A stretch of DNA of 49,019 nt from Methylobacterium sp. (GTDB lineage Bacteria; Pseudomonadota; Alphaproteobacteria; Rhizobiales; Beijerinckiaceae), in contig NZ_JAQGKL010000088.1 of NCBI RefSeq assembly GCF_028290105.1, positions 1-49,019 of the forward strand. Reading direction: 5' to 3'. The stretch's first letter is position 1. Each line of letters begins with the position of its first letter. Positions 9,950 through 17,000 of the stretch are shown piece after piece. A model generated the notes under the pieces. It saw only the letters and a program-made list of their open reading frames with translations. It was not told the origin of the DNA and did no database searches. A program made the translations under genes and the position numbers.

Positions 9950-10780
9950 ATGAAAGACACCCAACCTTACGGCACCTACGCGCCCACCGGCCTCGTCGCC
10001 CGCATCGCCGAGCGCACGGGCCGCCTGTCCTACGGAAGCTGGGGCGGACGGCGGCTCTCGCTCTTCCTGCGGCGCATCGCCATCGGCCTGCTGCGCGGCG
10101 CGCCCCTCGACGTGGAGCGCTACGGCGCCCGCATGCGGCTCTACCCCTACAACAACAATTGCGAGAAGAAGGTGCTCTTCACGCCGCAATTCTTCGATCC
10201 GGAGGAGCGCGATCTTCTCCGGGCGAAGCTCGCGCCCGGCTGCACCTTCCTCGACATCGGCGCGAACATTGGCGCCTACGCGCTGTTCGTGGCGGCCTTC
10301 GCCGGTCCGCGCGCGCGCATCCTCGCCATCGAGCCGCAGCCCGACGTGTTCGACCGCCTGACCTACAACATCGCCCAGAACCCGTTCGGGACGGTCAAGG
10401 CCCTGGCCTGCGCGGTGGCGGACAAGGCGGGCGAGCTCACGCTGTTCGTCGACCCGCGCAACCGCGGCGAATCGAGCCTGAAGATCGTCGGCACCAACGA
10501 GGGCGCGCAGATCCGCGTGCCCGCGGTGACGCTCCTCGATCTCGCCCGCAGCGAGGGCATCGCCCATATCGACGCGATGAAGCTCGACGTGGAGGGGGCC
10601 GAGGACCTGATCCTGGAGCCGTTCCTGCGCGCGGCCCCGGCCTCGCTGCGCCCGAAGCTCCTGATCGTCGAGAACGGTACGGACCAGTGGCAGATCGACC
10701 TGCCCGCCCTGCTCGAGCAGAACGGCTACCGACAGACCGCCCGCACTCGCCTCAACCTCATCTTCGAGCGGACCTCATGA
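9950..10780 (+). CDS. FkbM-family methyltransferase
   Basis: A 276-residue SAM-dependent methyltransferase. Motif I is TFLDIGANIGAYALFVA (about 99-115), then ILAIEPQPDVFDRL, and the FkbM-typical MKLDVEGAEDLILEPFL and LIVENGT. FkbM enzymes O-methylate sugars or polyketides, so a role in surface polysaccharide or glycolipid decoration is possible but inferred. The ATG at 9950 fits the start of conserved sequence; the 5' open frame is part of the intergenic region. Its stop overlaps that of the converging MAPEG gene in a shared TCATGA. Confidence 0.88.
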   Translation: MKDTQPYGTYAPTGLVARIAERTGRLSYGSWGGRRLSLFLRRIAIGLLRGAPLDVERYGARMRLYPYNNNCEKKVLFTPQFFDPEERDLLRAKLAPGCTFLDIGANIGAYALFVAAFAGPRARILAIEPQPDVFDRLTYNIAQNPFGTVKALACAVADKAGELTLFVDPRNRGESSLKIVGTNEGAQIRVPAVTLLDLARSEGIAHIDAMKLDVEGAEDLILEPFLRAAPASLRPKLLIVENGTDQWQIDLPALLEQNGYRQTARTRLNLIFERTS

Positions 10781-11308
10781 CAGGCCGGCGACCGCCGCGA
10801 TGATCAGGACGGCGAGGGACGGGTAGAACGTCAGTCCGAACCCGATGGCTCTCGCGGCGGCGCCGCGTTCGTAGCCGAGCCAGAACAGCAGCCGCCCGGC
10901 ACAGAACAGCGCCGCCAGCACCGGCACCAGAACCGCGTAGGCGTCGAGGGTGACCGCCACGAGGAGGTGCGCGAAGACCGCGAGCGCCGCCTGTTCTCCG
11001 GTATTCGCGAGAAGGGCCCGGGCGATGCGGACGCGCGGTCCGGATGTCGAGGCGGTCCCGGCGCCGATATCGGCGGGCGAGGCGAAGCGCAGTCGGGCGA
11101 CGTTGGCGATCGCCGCCGCGAACCAGGCCACGACCAGGACGTCGACGCGCAGGGCGAAGGCGACTCGCTCCCCCGCACTCGCCGCCGGGTTCGCGGGGCC
11201 GGCGAGCCCGAAGGCGAGGCTCAACGCGGCGGCTCCGACCAGCGCCGCGATCCCGGCTCCGCGCGCCACGCCGCGCTGCTCGGCGCGGAAATCCTCGTGG
11301 TCGTCCAT
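10775..11308 (-). CDS. MAPEG-family membrane protein
   Basis: A 177-residue protein with four hydrophobic segments, near residues 20-40 (GIAALVGAAALSLAFGLAG), 50-70, 105-135 and 155-175. The segment LLANTGEQAALAVFAHLLVA matches the MAPEG signature (N-x2-E-x3) found in membrane glutathione S-transferases and relatives. Bacterial members are mostly uncharacterised. It shares a 6-bp palindromic stop with the FkbM gene and lies 27 bp after sfsA in the same direction, so it may be cotranscribed with it. Confidence 0.8.
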   Translation of the reverse strand: MDDHEDFRAEQRGVARGAGIAALVGAAALSLAFGLAGPANPAASAGERVAFALRVDVLVVAWFAAAIANVARLRFASPADIGAGTASTSGPRVRIARALLANTGEQAALAVFAHLLVAVTLDAYAVLVPVLAALFCAGRLLFWLGYERGAAARAIGFGLTFYPSLAVLIIAAVAGLS

Positions 11309-11335
11309 CGCAGGCCCTCCGGCGGGGCCGGAAGC

Positions 11336-12043
11336 CTACGCCACGGGGATCGCGTCGGCCACCGTGATGCCGCTGGGATCGATCCGGCAGCGATGGGCGT
11401 GCACGGCGACGCCCGCCGCGCGGGCGCCCTGGAAGGCCCGGTCGAAGGCGGGGTCGAGGTCGCGGGCGGCGACGAACCGGTTCGCCCACATCTGCACGAC
11501 GATGATGACCATGGCCCGCCCGCCCGCCGCCACGACCGCCGCGAGGTCTTCCATGTGGCGCGCGCTCCGGGCGGCGACGCAATCCGGAAACTCGGCGAGG
11601 CCGGCTTGGCGCATGAGGTGGCAGTTCTTGACCTCCACGTGGCAGGGCGCCATGCCCTCTCCGCTGGCGAGGAAGTCCACCCGGCTCGCCCGGCCGTAGC
11701 GGACCTCGGGGCGCAGGTTCGTGTAGCCGGCGAGCGCCGGCAGGGCACCCTCGGCGAAGGCTTCCGCCACCAGGGAATTCGGGCGCAGGGTGTTGATGCC
11801 GACCCATTGCGGGCCACCGGGCAAATCCGCCTCGACCAGTTCCCAGGAATAGCCGAGCTTGCGCGCCGGGTTGGTGGATCGTGAGAGCAGGGCGCGGGCG
11901 CCGGGCGCCAGCAGGCCCAGCATCGCGCCCGGATTGGCGCAATGCGCGGTGACGAGCGACCCGTCCGCCAGCTCCATGTCGGCGAGGAAGCGCTTGTAGC
12001 GGCGTACGAGGCGCGCCTCGATCAGGGGCGCGGGAAAGCGCAT
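11336..12043 (-). CDS. sfsA: DNA/RNA nuclease SfsA family
   Basis: A 235-residue SfsA protein. The N-terminal OB-like part begins RFPAPLIEARLVRRYKRF and contains VTAHCANPGAMLGL; the C-terminal PD-(D/E)xK-like core shows RVDFLASGEG followed by CHVEVKNC, giving the D...E-x-K metal site. First described as sugar fermentation stimulation protein in E. coli; the family was later assigned to nucleases. The start at 12043 matches where the family begins, though the frame stays open 93 bp upstream. Confidence 0.92.
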   Translation of the reverse strand: MRFPAPLIEARLVRRYKRFLADMELADGSLVTAHCANPGAMLGLLAPGARALLSRSTNPARKLGYSWELVEADLPGGPQWVGINTLRPNSLVAEAFAEGALPALAGYTNLRPEVRYGRASRVDFLASGEGMAPCHVEVKNCHLMRQAGLAEFPDCVAARSARHMEDLAAVVAAGGRAMVIIVVQMWANRFVAARDLDPAFDRAFQGARAAGVAVHAHRCRIDPSGITVADAIPVA

Positions 12044-12210
12044 TGTCGGCTCCGAAAGGCGGGGAAAGTCCGGTTCCTGGCCTCCGGCGGGAGGGAATCG
12101 GACACGCATGAGGCAGGCGGGCTGGTCAGTGCCCACCGGATGCGACAGAATTCGGCAACGCGCCCGGGGTCTCTCCGGGCATGCCGCCGTTTGTCCGTGA
12201 GGCCGCCGCC

Positions 12211-13020
12211 ATGTTCAACCTCTTCGACATCCTTCAGGCGCAGGCGGGCCCCAACGTCCAGGGCCTCGGCCCACAATTCGGGCTGACGCAGGACCAGGGC
12301 CTGCGTGCGATGCAGGCCCTCCTGCCGGCCCTGACCATGGGCCTGCAACGCAATGCGGCCCACGATCCCACCGGCTTTGCCCACCTGTTCAGCCTCGTCG
12401 GCCCGAACCCCGCCGCTTCGCCGCCGCCGTCGCCCCAGATGGACATGCTGGTCAAGCAGCTCTTCGGTTCGACGCATCTGAGCCAAGCGGTGCTGCAACA
12501 GGCCGCCACGGTCAGCGGCGTCGCGACACCCGCCCTGAAGCAGATGCTGCCGATGATGGCCGGCATGGTCGTGGCGGGAATCGTCCACGTCATGATCAAC
12601 CAGAATCCACCTCCGGCGCCGGCGCCTCAGAGCGCGCCCTCGCCCTTCGGGTTTCCGCCCAACGCCTGGTCGGAGATGATGGAGACGTTCCTGCGGTCAG
12701 GCGGAAACACGCGGCCTACCGCTCCAAACGCACCGCCGGTCCGGAAGGCCCCTGCCCCGCCCCGTCTGACCGTGGCTCCGAGGCCGGGGCCGGCCAATCA
12801 GGACACGGCCGGGAGCGATGCGCCATTCGACGTGATGCAGCAGATGTTCCAGACCGGACTGGAAGTGCATCAGGAGAATGCCCGCGCGATGCAGCGGCTG
12901 TTCGATACGTTCTGGCAGGGATCCTGGGAGCCAGGCAGCGCCGAAGCGAGCGGATCGACGACGCCGGGCGCGACCGGCACCCTCGACCCGAAAGCCGGTT
13001 CAAGCCGGGGGAGACGCTAA
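12211..13020 (+). CDS. DUF937 domain-containing protein
   Basis: A 269-residue protein. Residues 1-140 (FNLFDILQAQAGPNVQGLG, GLRAMQALLPALTMGLQRN, MLPMMAGMVVAGIVHVM) form a DUF937-like helical domain; the remainder is Pro/Ala-rich and probably disordered, with a helical patch DVMQQMFQTGLEVHQENARA near 207-226. DUF937 proteins have no established function; YidB of E. coli is one. The ATG at 12211 is preferred to one at 12181 because a GCCCGG/CCGGGC hairpin (12162-12180) ends directly against the upstream ATG. Confidence 0.75.
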   Translation: MFNLFDILQAQAGPNVQGLGPQFGLTQDQGLRAMQALLPALTMGLQRNAAHDPTGFAHLFSLVGPNPAASPPPSPQMDMLVKQLFGSTHLSQAVLQQAATVSGVATPALKQMLPMMAGMVVAGIVHVMINQNPPPAPAPQSAPSPFGFPPNAWSEMMETFLRSGGNTRPTAPNAPPVRKAPAPPRLTVAPRPGPANQDTAGSDAPFDVMQQMFQTGLEVHQENARAMQRLFDTFWQGSWEPGSAEASGSTTPGATGTLDPKAGSSRGRR

Positions 13021-13047
13021 CGCTCGCGGGCGCGCCTGAGACAGGAT

Positions 13048-13281
13048 TCAGGAAGATTTCGTGATACTATTGCCAATGTACTGATACATCGCAGTCATCC
13101 GGTCAGCGTATGTATGCAGGGCGCCAACGACCGCCAGAAACGTCAGGCCCGCGATGAGCCCATACTCCACGACGGTTGCGCCGCGGGTATCGCTCAAGAA
13201 ACGCAACGCGAGCGCGCAGGGACCAATCTTGGTGCCGGCTTTCCGACGACGTCTGGAGACCATCGATTCCAGTCTGGTCAT
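13048..13281 (-). CDS. Flp/Fap-type class IVb pilin (orphan)
   Basis: A 77-residue Flp pilin precursor. After a basic leader (SRRRRKAGTKIG...RFLSDTRG) comes ATVVEYGLIAGLTFLAVVG, with the Gly before the cleavage site, Glu at +5 and the adjacent Tyr that define Flp pilins. Flp subunits are processed by a prepilin peptidase and assembled by the Tad secretion apparatus for adhesion. No tad/cpa genes are nearby, so assembly must depend on genes elsewhere. Three starts are possible (TTG 13320, ATG 13281, ATG 13263); none has a strong ribosome site and 13281 is a compromise. Confidence 0.8.
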   Translation of the reverse strand: MTRLESMVSRRRRKAGTKIGPCALALRFLSDTRGATVVEYGLIAGLTFLAVVGALHTYADRMTAMYQYIGNSITKSS

Positions 13282-13322
13282 GGTTGCCGGTCGTCTTTCG
13301 TCGCGTTCAATCGACGGCAAGA

Positions 13323-13445
13323 CTAAAGAGGCTTCCTTGCGGATGACTTAAACGACTCGTGGAATGTCGGGTGGTCCACATGCGCGATTCCCAGGTCGCG
13401 GATCTCGCGAGCCTTCTCGAAGATCGACCGGGTCGTCTCGGACAT
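13323..13445 (-). CDS. Doubtful 40-codon ORF
   Basis: An ATG-initiated frame of 40 codons beginning MSETTRSIFEKAREIRDLG, with a helical Lys/Glu/Arg pattern unlike a random shadow frame. It lies in the otherwise empty gap between the DUF3072 gene and the pilin gene and ends just before the pilin. No clear ribosome-binding site is present and the family is not recognised. Confidence 0.25.
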   Translation of the reverse strand: MSETTRSIFEKAREIRDLGIAHVDHPTFHESFKSSARKPL

Positions 13446-13473
13446 GCTGCCGAGAGACCCGGCCGACGTCTCC

Positions 13474-13719
13474 TCAGGCCTTGCCGGATTCCTTGCGCAA
13501 GGCATCGATCCGCTGCGAGGCCTCAGCCTTGTCGAGGTCCGGATCGAACGCTTCGGGTGACTTCGTCTCTTCCGACAGGGTCTTGAGGTAGGAAGCCTGT
13601 GCCCCCGTCATGGGCTCACCGCCAGTGGTCCACTGGCTCGGATCCTTGATCTGGTTGGAGGTGTCCTTGGGGTCGGTCTTCGGATTGGCCTCGGCCTCGG
13701 CCTGCTGGGTCTTCGCCAT
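13474..13719 (-). CDS. DUF3072 domain-containing small protein
   Basis: An 81-residue hydrophilic protein. The core DPSQWTTGGEPMTGAQASYL followed by KTLSEE is the DUF3072 signature; the N-terminus is rich in Lys/Asp/Asn and the C-terminus is a short helix (KAEASQRIDALRKES). Function is unknown. A GGAAC-N16-CGTT element 35-59 bp upstream suggests expression by an EcfG general-stress sigma factor. The ATG at 13719 is preferred because the upstream open frame would run through that promoter. Confidence 0.85.
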   Translation of the reverse strand: MAKTQQAEAEANPKTDPKDTSNQIKDPSQWTTGGEPMTGAQASYLKTLSEETKSPEAFDPDLDKAEASQRIDALRKESGKA

Positions 13720-13753
13720 GTCGCGTCCCTCGTGTTCCTGAAATGTTCTGGAA

Positions 13754-13778
13754 AACGTCGGGGTCGCGGATGTGTTCC
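13754..13778 (-). promoter_or_regulatory. Candidate EcfG (general stress) promoter for the DUF3072 gene
   Basis: Read on the minus strand: GGAAC (13778-13774), 16-bp spacer, CGTT (13757-13754), matching the alphaproteobacterial EcfG consensus GGAAC-N16/17-CGTT. It lies 35 bp upstream of the start codon at 13719, leaving room for a short leader. Confidence 0.6.
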
Positions 13779-13944
13779 GAACGGTGGGAGAAGGAGGCGG
13801 GCGATCCCCGTGGCAGGGTGTCTCAGGGCGATTCGGCGGGCGGCGACGCATCGCCTTCGCCCAAACGGCGCGCGACGGCTTGACGGGCCCATGTACGGCT
13901 GGAACATGTCAACAGCACTGACATAAATTCAGGCCGCCCCCGAC

Positions 13945-14469
13945 GTGACAGCCCGTGCGACGCATGATGTCGATCCCGACGAGCCGATGCCGGCCGGCGA
14001 ATCCGGCGACGATCTCATCGAGCTTCTGTTCTTCGCCTATCGGGATTTCGTCGGTGACCCCGACAGAATCCTGGCCCAGTACGGCTTCGGTCGGGCGCAT
14101 CACCGTGTCCTGCACTTCGTCGACCGTTACCCGGGCCTCACGATCGCCGAACTCCTGGATATCCTGCGCATCACCAAGCAGAGTCTGAACCGGGTGCTCA
14201 AGGATTTGATCGGGCAGGATTACATCACCCAGAAGACCGGCACGAGCGACCGGCGCCAGCGCCTGCTGTTCTGCACGTCCGCCGGGACGGCCCTGGCGGG
14301 CGACCTCATCCGGGTTCAGAGCCGCCGGGTGGCGCGGGCGCTCGCCAACCTGGAGGCCGGGCGGGCGATGCCGCCCTCCGCCGAGAGCTTCCTGTTCGGG
14401 ATGATCGAACCCGAGGAGCGCGCGGCCGTGCGCCGCCTGATGGCGCGCCGCGTCCGAAGCGCCGCCTGA
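13945..14469 (+). CDS. petP: MarR-family transcriptional regulator (PetP-like)
   Basis: A 174-residue MarR-type winged-helix regulator: RILAQYGFGRAHHRVLHFV, then the recognition region LTIAELLDILRITKQSLNRVLKDLIGQ (split at about 70-97) and the wing TGTSDRRQRLLFCT. It resembles PetP, which in Rhodobacter capsulatus is paired with the response regulator PetR; the same order is found here, so the name is given on context. The GTG at 13945 is the likely start. Its stop and the next ATG share one base (TGATG), implying translational coupling. Confidence 0.8.
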   Translation: MTARATHDVDPDEPMPAGESGDDLIELLFFAYRDFVGDPDRILAQYGFGRAHHRVLHFVDRYPGLTIAELLDILRITKQSLNRVLKDLIGQDYITQKTGTSDRRQRLLFCTSAGTALAGDLIRVQSRRVARALANLEAGRAMPPSAESFLFGMIEPEERAAVRRLMARRVRSAA

Positions 14470-15194
14470 TGGCGGCGGCGATCACCCGGGCGGGGACCGA
14501 GCTTCCCGATCACGCGCCCCACGTCCTCGTGGTGGACGACGACCGCCGCGTGCGCGAATTGCTGGCCCGCTTCCTGTTCGAGCAGGGCTTTCGCGTCACC
14601 TCCGCGGGCAACGTGCCGGAGGCCCGCACAAAGGCGCAGTGCTTCGTGTTCGACGCCCTGGTCCTCGACGTGATGATGCCGGGCGAGAGCGGCTTCGATT
14701 ACGCCCGGGAGGTGCGCAAGTCCTCGCGGGTGCCGATCCTGATGCTCACCGCCCGTTCGAACCCCAACGACCGGGTGATGGGCCTGGAGATCGGTGCCGA
14801 CGATTACCTGCCCAAGCCCTTCGAGCCGCGCGAACTCATCCTGCGCCTGTCGAACATCATCAAGCGGCGCAGCGAGGGCGGGGACGGCCGGGCCGTGGGC
14901 CACGACACCGTCACCTTCGGGCCCTTCTCCTACCGGATCGACCGGGGCGAGCTACGCCGCGAGGACGAGATCATCCGCATCACCGAGCGCGAGCGCGAGA
15001 TCCTGACGATCCTGGCCCAGGCCGCGGGCGCCAATGTCGAGCGCGAGGCGCTCGCCGGCGGCGGCGGCCTCGCGGCCGAGCGCAGCATCGACGTGCAGAT
15101 CAATCGCCTGCGCCGCAAGACCGAGGTCGACCCGGCCAATCCCCTGTTCCTGCAGACGGTGCGGGGCGTCGGTTACCGCCTCGCGGTCGACTGA
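14469..15194 (+). CDS. petR: OmpR-family response regulator (PetR-like)
   Basis: A 241-residue two-component response regulator. Receiver domain at about 17-130: acidic pocket VVDDD (21-25), phospho-acceptor Asp67 in LVLDVMMPG, Thr in LMLTAR, and Lys116 in YLPKPFEP. A winged-helix output domain at about 145-240 ends in FLQTVRGVGYRLAVD. It is coupled to the MarR gene upstream and followed after 5 bp by a histidine kinase, its expected partner. Targets cannot be read; the R. capsulatus counterpart was linked to cytochrome bc1 expression. Confidence 0.9.
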   Translation: MAAAITRAGTELPDHAPHVLVVDDDRRVRELLARFLFEQGFRVTSAGNVPEARTKAQCFVFDALVLDVMMPGESGFDYAREVRKSSRVPILMLTARSNPNDRVMGLEIGADDYLPKPFEPRELILRLSNIIKRRSEGGDGRAVGHDTVTFGPFSYRIDRGELRREDEIIRITEREREILTILAQAAGANVEREALAGGGGLAAERSIDVQINRLRRKTEVDPANPLFLQTVRGVGYRLAVD

Positions 15195-15199
15195 AGGTT

Positions 15200-16591
15200 A
15201 TGGCCGCCACCGGCCTCCTTCGGCGGACGGCGATGCGCCTCGCGGCCCTCCCCCGTCCGGCGCGCATCTGGCGCGTGGTCAGCCGCGCGGTCGGCGACGT
15301 GCTGCCCAAGGGCCTCTATGCCCGCTCGCTGATCATCATCATCGCCCCGGTGGTGCTGCTGCAGTCGGTGATCGCCTACACCTTCATGGAGCGCCACTGG
15401 CAACTCGTGACGCGCCGCCTCTCGGCCGCCGTCACGGCGGACGTCGCCGCGCTGATCGACATCTACGAGAGCTATCCCCAGGACAAGGATTCGGAGACCC
15501 TCACGCGGATCGCCAACGACCGGCTCAACCTCGACGTCGACATCCTGAAGGGCGCCAAGCTCCCCCCCGCCGGGCCGAGGCCGTTCTTCTCGATCCTCGA
15601 CGAAGCGCTCTCCGACGAGATCCGGCGCCAGATCCACCGGCCCTACTGGATCGACACGGTGGGCCGTTCCAGCCTGATCGAAATCCGCGTCTCGATCCCC
15701 GACGGGGTGATGCGCGTCACCGCCCGGCGCAGCATGGCCTACGCCTCGAACTCGCACATCTTCCTGCTCTGGATGAGCGGATCCTCCCTGGTGCTGCTCG
15801 GCGTCGCGATCCTGTTCCTGCGCAACCAGATCAAGCCGATCCTGCGCCTCGCCGCCGTGGCCGAGAGCTTCGGCAAGGGCCGCGAGATCGAGTTCCGCCC
15901 GCGCGGGGCCCGCGAGGTCCGGCAGGCCGGCCACGCCTTCATCGAGATGAAGCGGCGCATCGAGCGGGCGATGGAGCAGCGCACGACGATGCTCAACGGC
16001 GTCAGCCACGACCTGCGCACCATCATCACGCGCTTCAAGCTCTCGCTGGCCCTCGTCGAGCAGACGCCGGAGGTGGAGGACCTCCAGCGCGACGTCGACG
16101 AGATGAGCCGGATGCTGGAAGCGTATCTCGCCTTCGCGCGCGGCGATTCGGGCGAGGTGGCGGTGCCCACCGACATGCGCGCCCTGCTGGAGGACCTGCG
16201 CACCGACGTCGAGCGCCTCGGCGCCCACGTGGAGGCCGTGGAGATGGAGGACCATCCGCACGTGACCCTGCGGCCCGACGCCATCCGGCGCTGCCTGTTC
16301 AACCTCGCGGCCAACGCCGCGCGCTACGGCGAGACCGTCGCCATCGTGGGGCGCCGCGAGGCCCGCGCCTTCCTGGTCTCCATCGACGACGACGGGCCGG
16401 GCATCGCCCCCGACCAGCGCGAGGAAGTGTTCAAGCCTTTCGTGCGCCTCGACGACGCGCGCCAGGATGCCGGCGGCTCCGGCCTCGGCCTCTCCATCGC
16501 CCGCGACATCGCTCGGGCGCATGGCGGCGACGTCAGCCTGCACGACAGCCCCCTCGGGGGCCTGCGCGCCACGGTGCGGATTCCGGCCTGA
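15200..16591 (+). CDS. Membrane sensor histidine kinase
   Basis: A 463-residue EnvZ-like kinase. TM1 is at about 43-62 (LIIIIAPVVLLQSVIAYTF), a periplasmic domain follows to about 185, TM2 is at about 190-208, then a HAMP linker, the H-box GVSHDLRT with phosphorylated His270, the N-box NLAANAARYG, G1 DDDGPGI, F-box FKPFVRLD and G2 GGSGLGLS. All catalytic motifs are intact. It completes the MarR / response regulator / kinase operon; the signal sensed is unknown. Confidence 0.92.
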   Translation: MAATGLLRRTAMRLAALPRPARIWRVVSRAVGDVLPKGLYARSLIIIIAPVVLLQSVIAYTFMERHWQLVTRRLSAAVTADVAALIDIYESYPQDKDSETLTRIANDRLNLDVDILKGAKLPPAGPRPFFSILDEALSDEIRRQIHRPYWIDTVGRSSLIEIRVSIPDGVMRVTARRSMAYASNSHIFLLWMSGSSLVLLGVAILFLRNQIKPILRLAAVAESFGKGREIEFRPRGAREVRQAGHAFIEMKRRIERAMEQRTTMLNGVSHDLRTIITRFKLSLALVEQTPEVEDLQRDVDEMSRMLEAYLAFARGDSGEVAVPTDMRALLEDLRTDVERLGAHVEAVEMEDHPHVTLRPDAIRRCLFNLAANAARYGETVAIVGRREARAFLVSIDDDGPGIAPDQREEVFKPFVRLDDARQDAGGSGLGLSIARDIARAHGGDVSLHDSPLGGLRATVRIPA

Positions 16592-16734
16592 GCCGGATCC
16601 CTGACCGGACGGACCTTTGATCGCATCGAAGCTTGGGCGGACGATCTTGGCGCGGCCTGCGCCGCGATGCTATGAGGGCCGCAGTGAACGCCATACGGTC
16701 CGGACTGCCGGGTCCGATGAAGAGGTCGAACCCG

Positions 16735-16929
16735 ATGAAGAACCCGCTGACCCCGCTCCTGATCCTGCTGCTCCTGCCGATCACCGCCATCGGCTTGGTG
16801 CTCTACACCGATGCGGGGATCGAGCCGGCCCTGTTCTACGCCACCGTGAAGACCTTCGTGGTGCTCTTCATCGTCGCTGGCGGCCTCTGCTTCGCCGCGA
16901 GCCGCCTCGCCGACCGCGCCGAGGGCTGA
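16735..16929 (+). CDS. Small two-helix membrane protein
   Basis: A 64-residue protein of unknown function with two membrane helices (PLLILLLLPITAIGLVLYT at about 6-24 and FVVLFIVAGGLCFAASRL at about 39-56) joined by a short loop DAGIEPALFYATVK. The ATG at 16735 is chosen because AGAGG lies about 10 bp upstream; an ATG at 16717 would add six residues. A bidirectional terminator follows 23 bp after the stop. Confidence 0.7.
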   Translation: MKNPLTPLLILLLLPITAIGLVLYTDAGIEPALFYATVKTFVVLFIVAGGLCFAASRLADRAEG

Positions 16930-16952
16930 ACGCTCCTTCACCGGCCCGCCAT

Positions 16953-16988
16953 CGAAAAAGCCCGGACCTCACGGTCCGGGCTTTTTCG
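16953..16988. terminator. Bidirectional terminator between convergent genes
   Basis: Perfect 16-bp inverted repeat (16953-16968 / 16973-16988) around a TCAC loop, with A-tract and T-tract on opposite arms so that it works in both directions. It lies between the small membrane protein gene and the 3' end of the RND permease gene. Confidence 0.95.
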
Positions 16989-17000
16989 TTTTCGGCCGTT

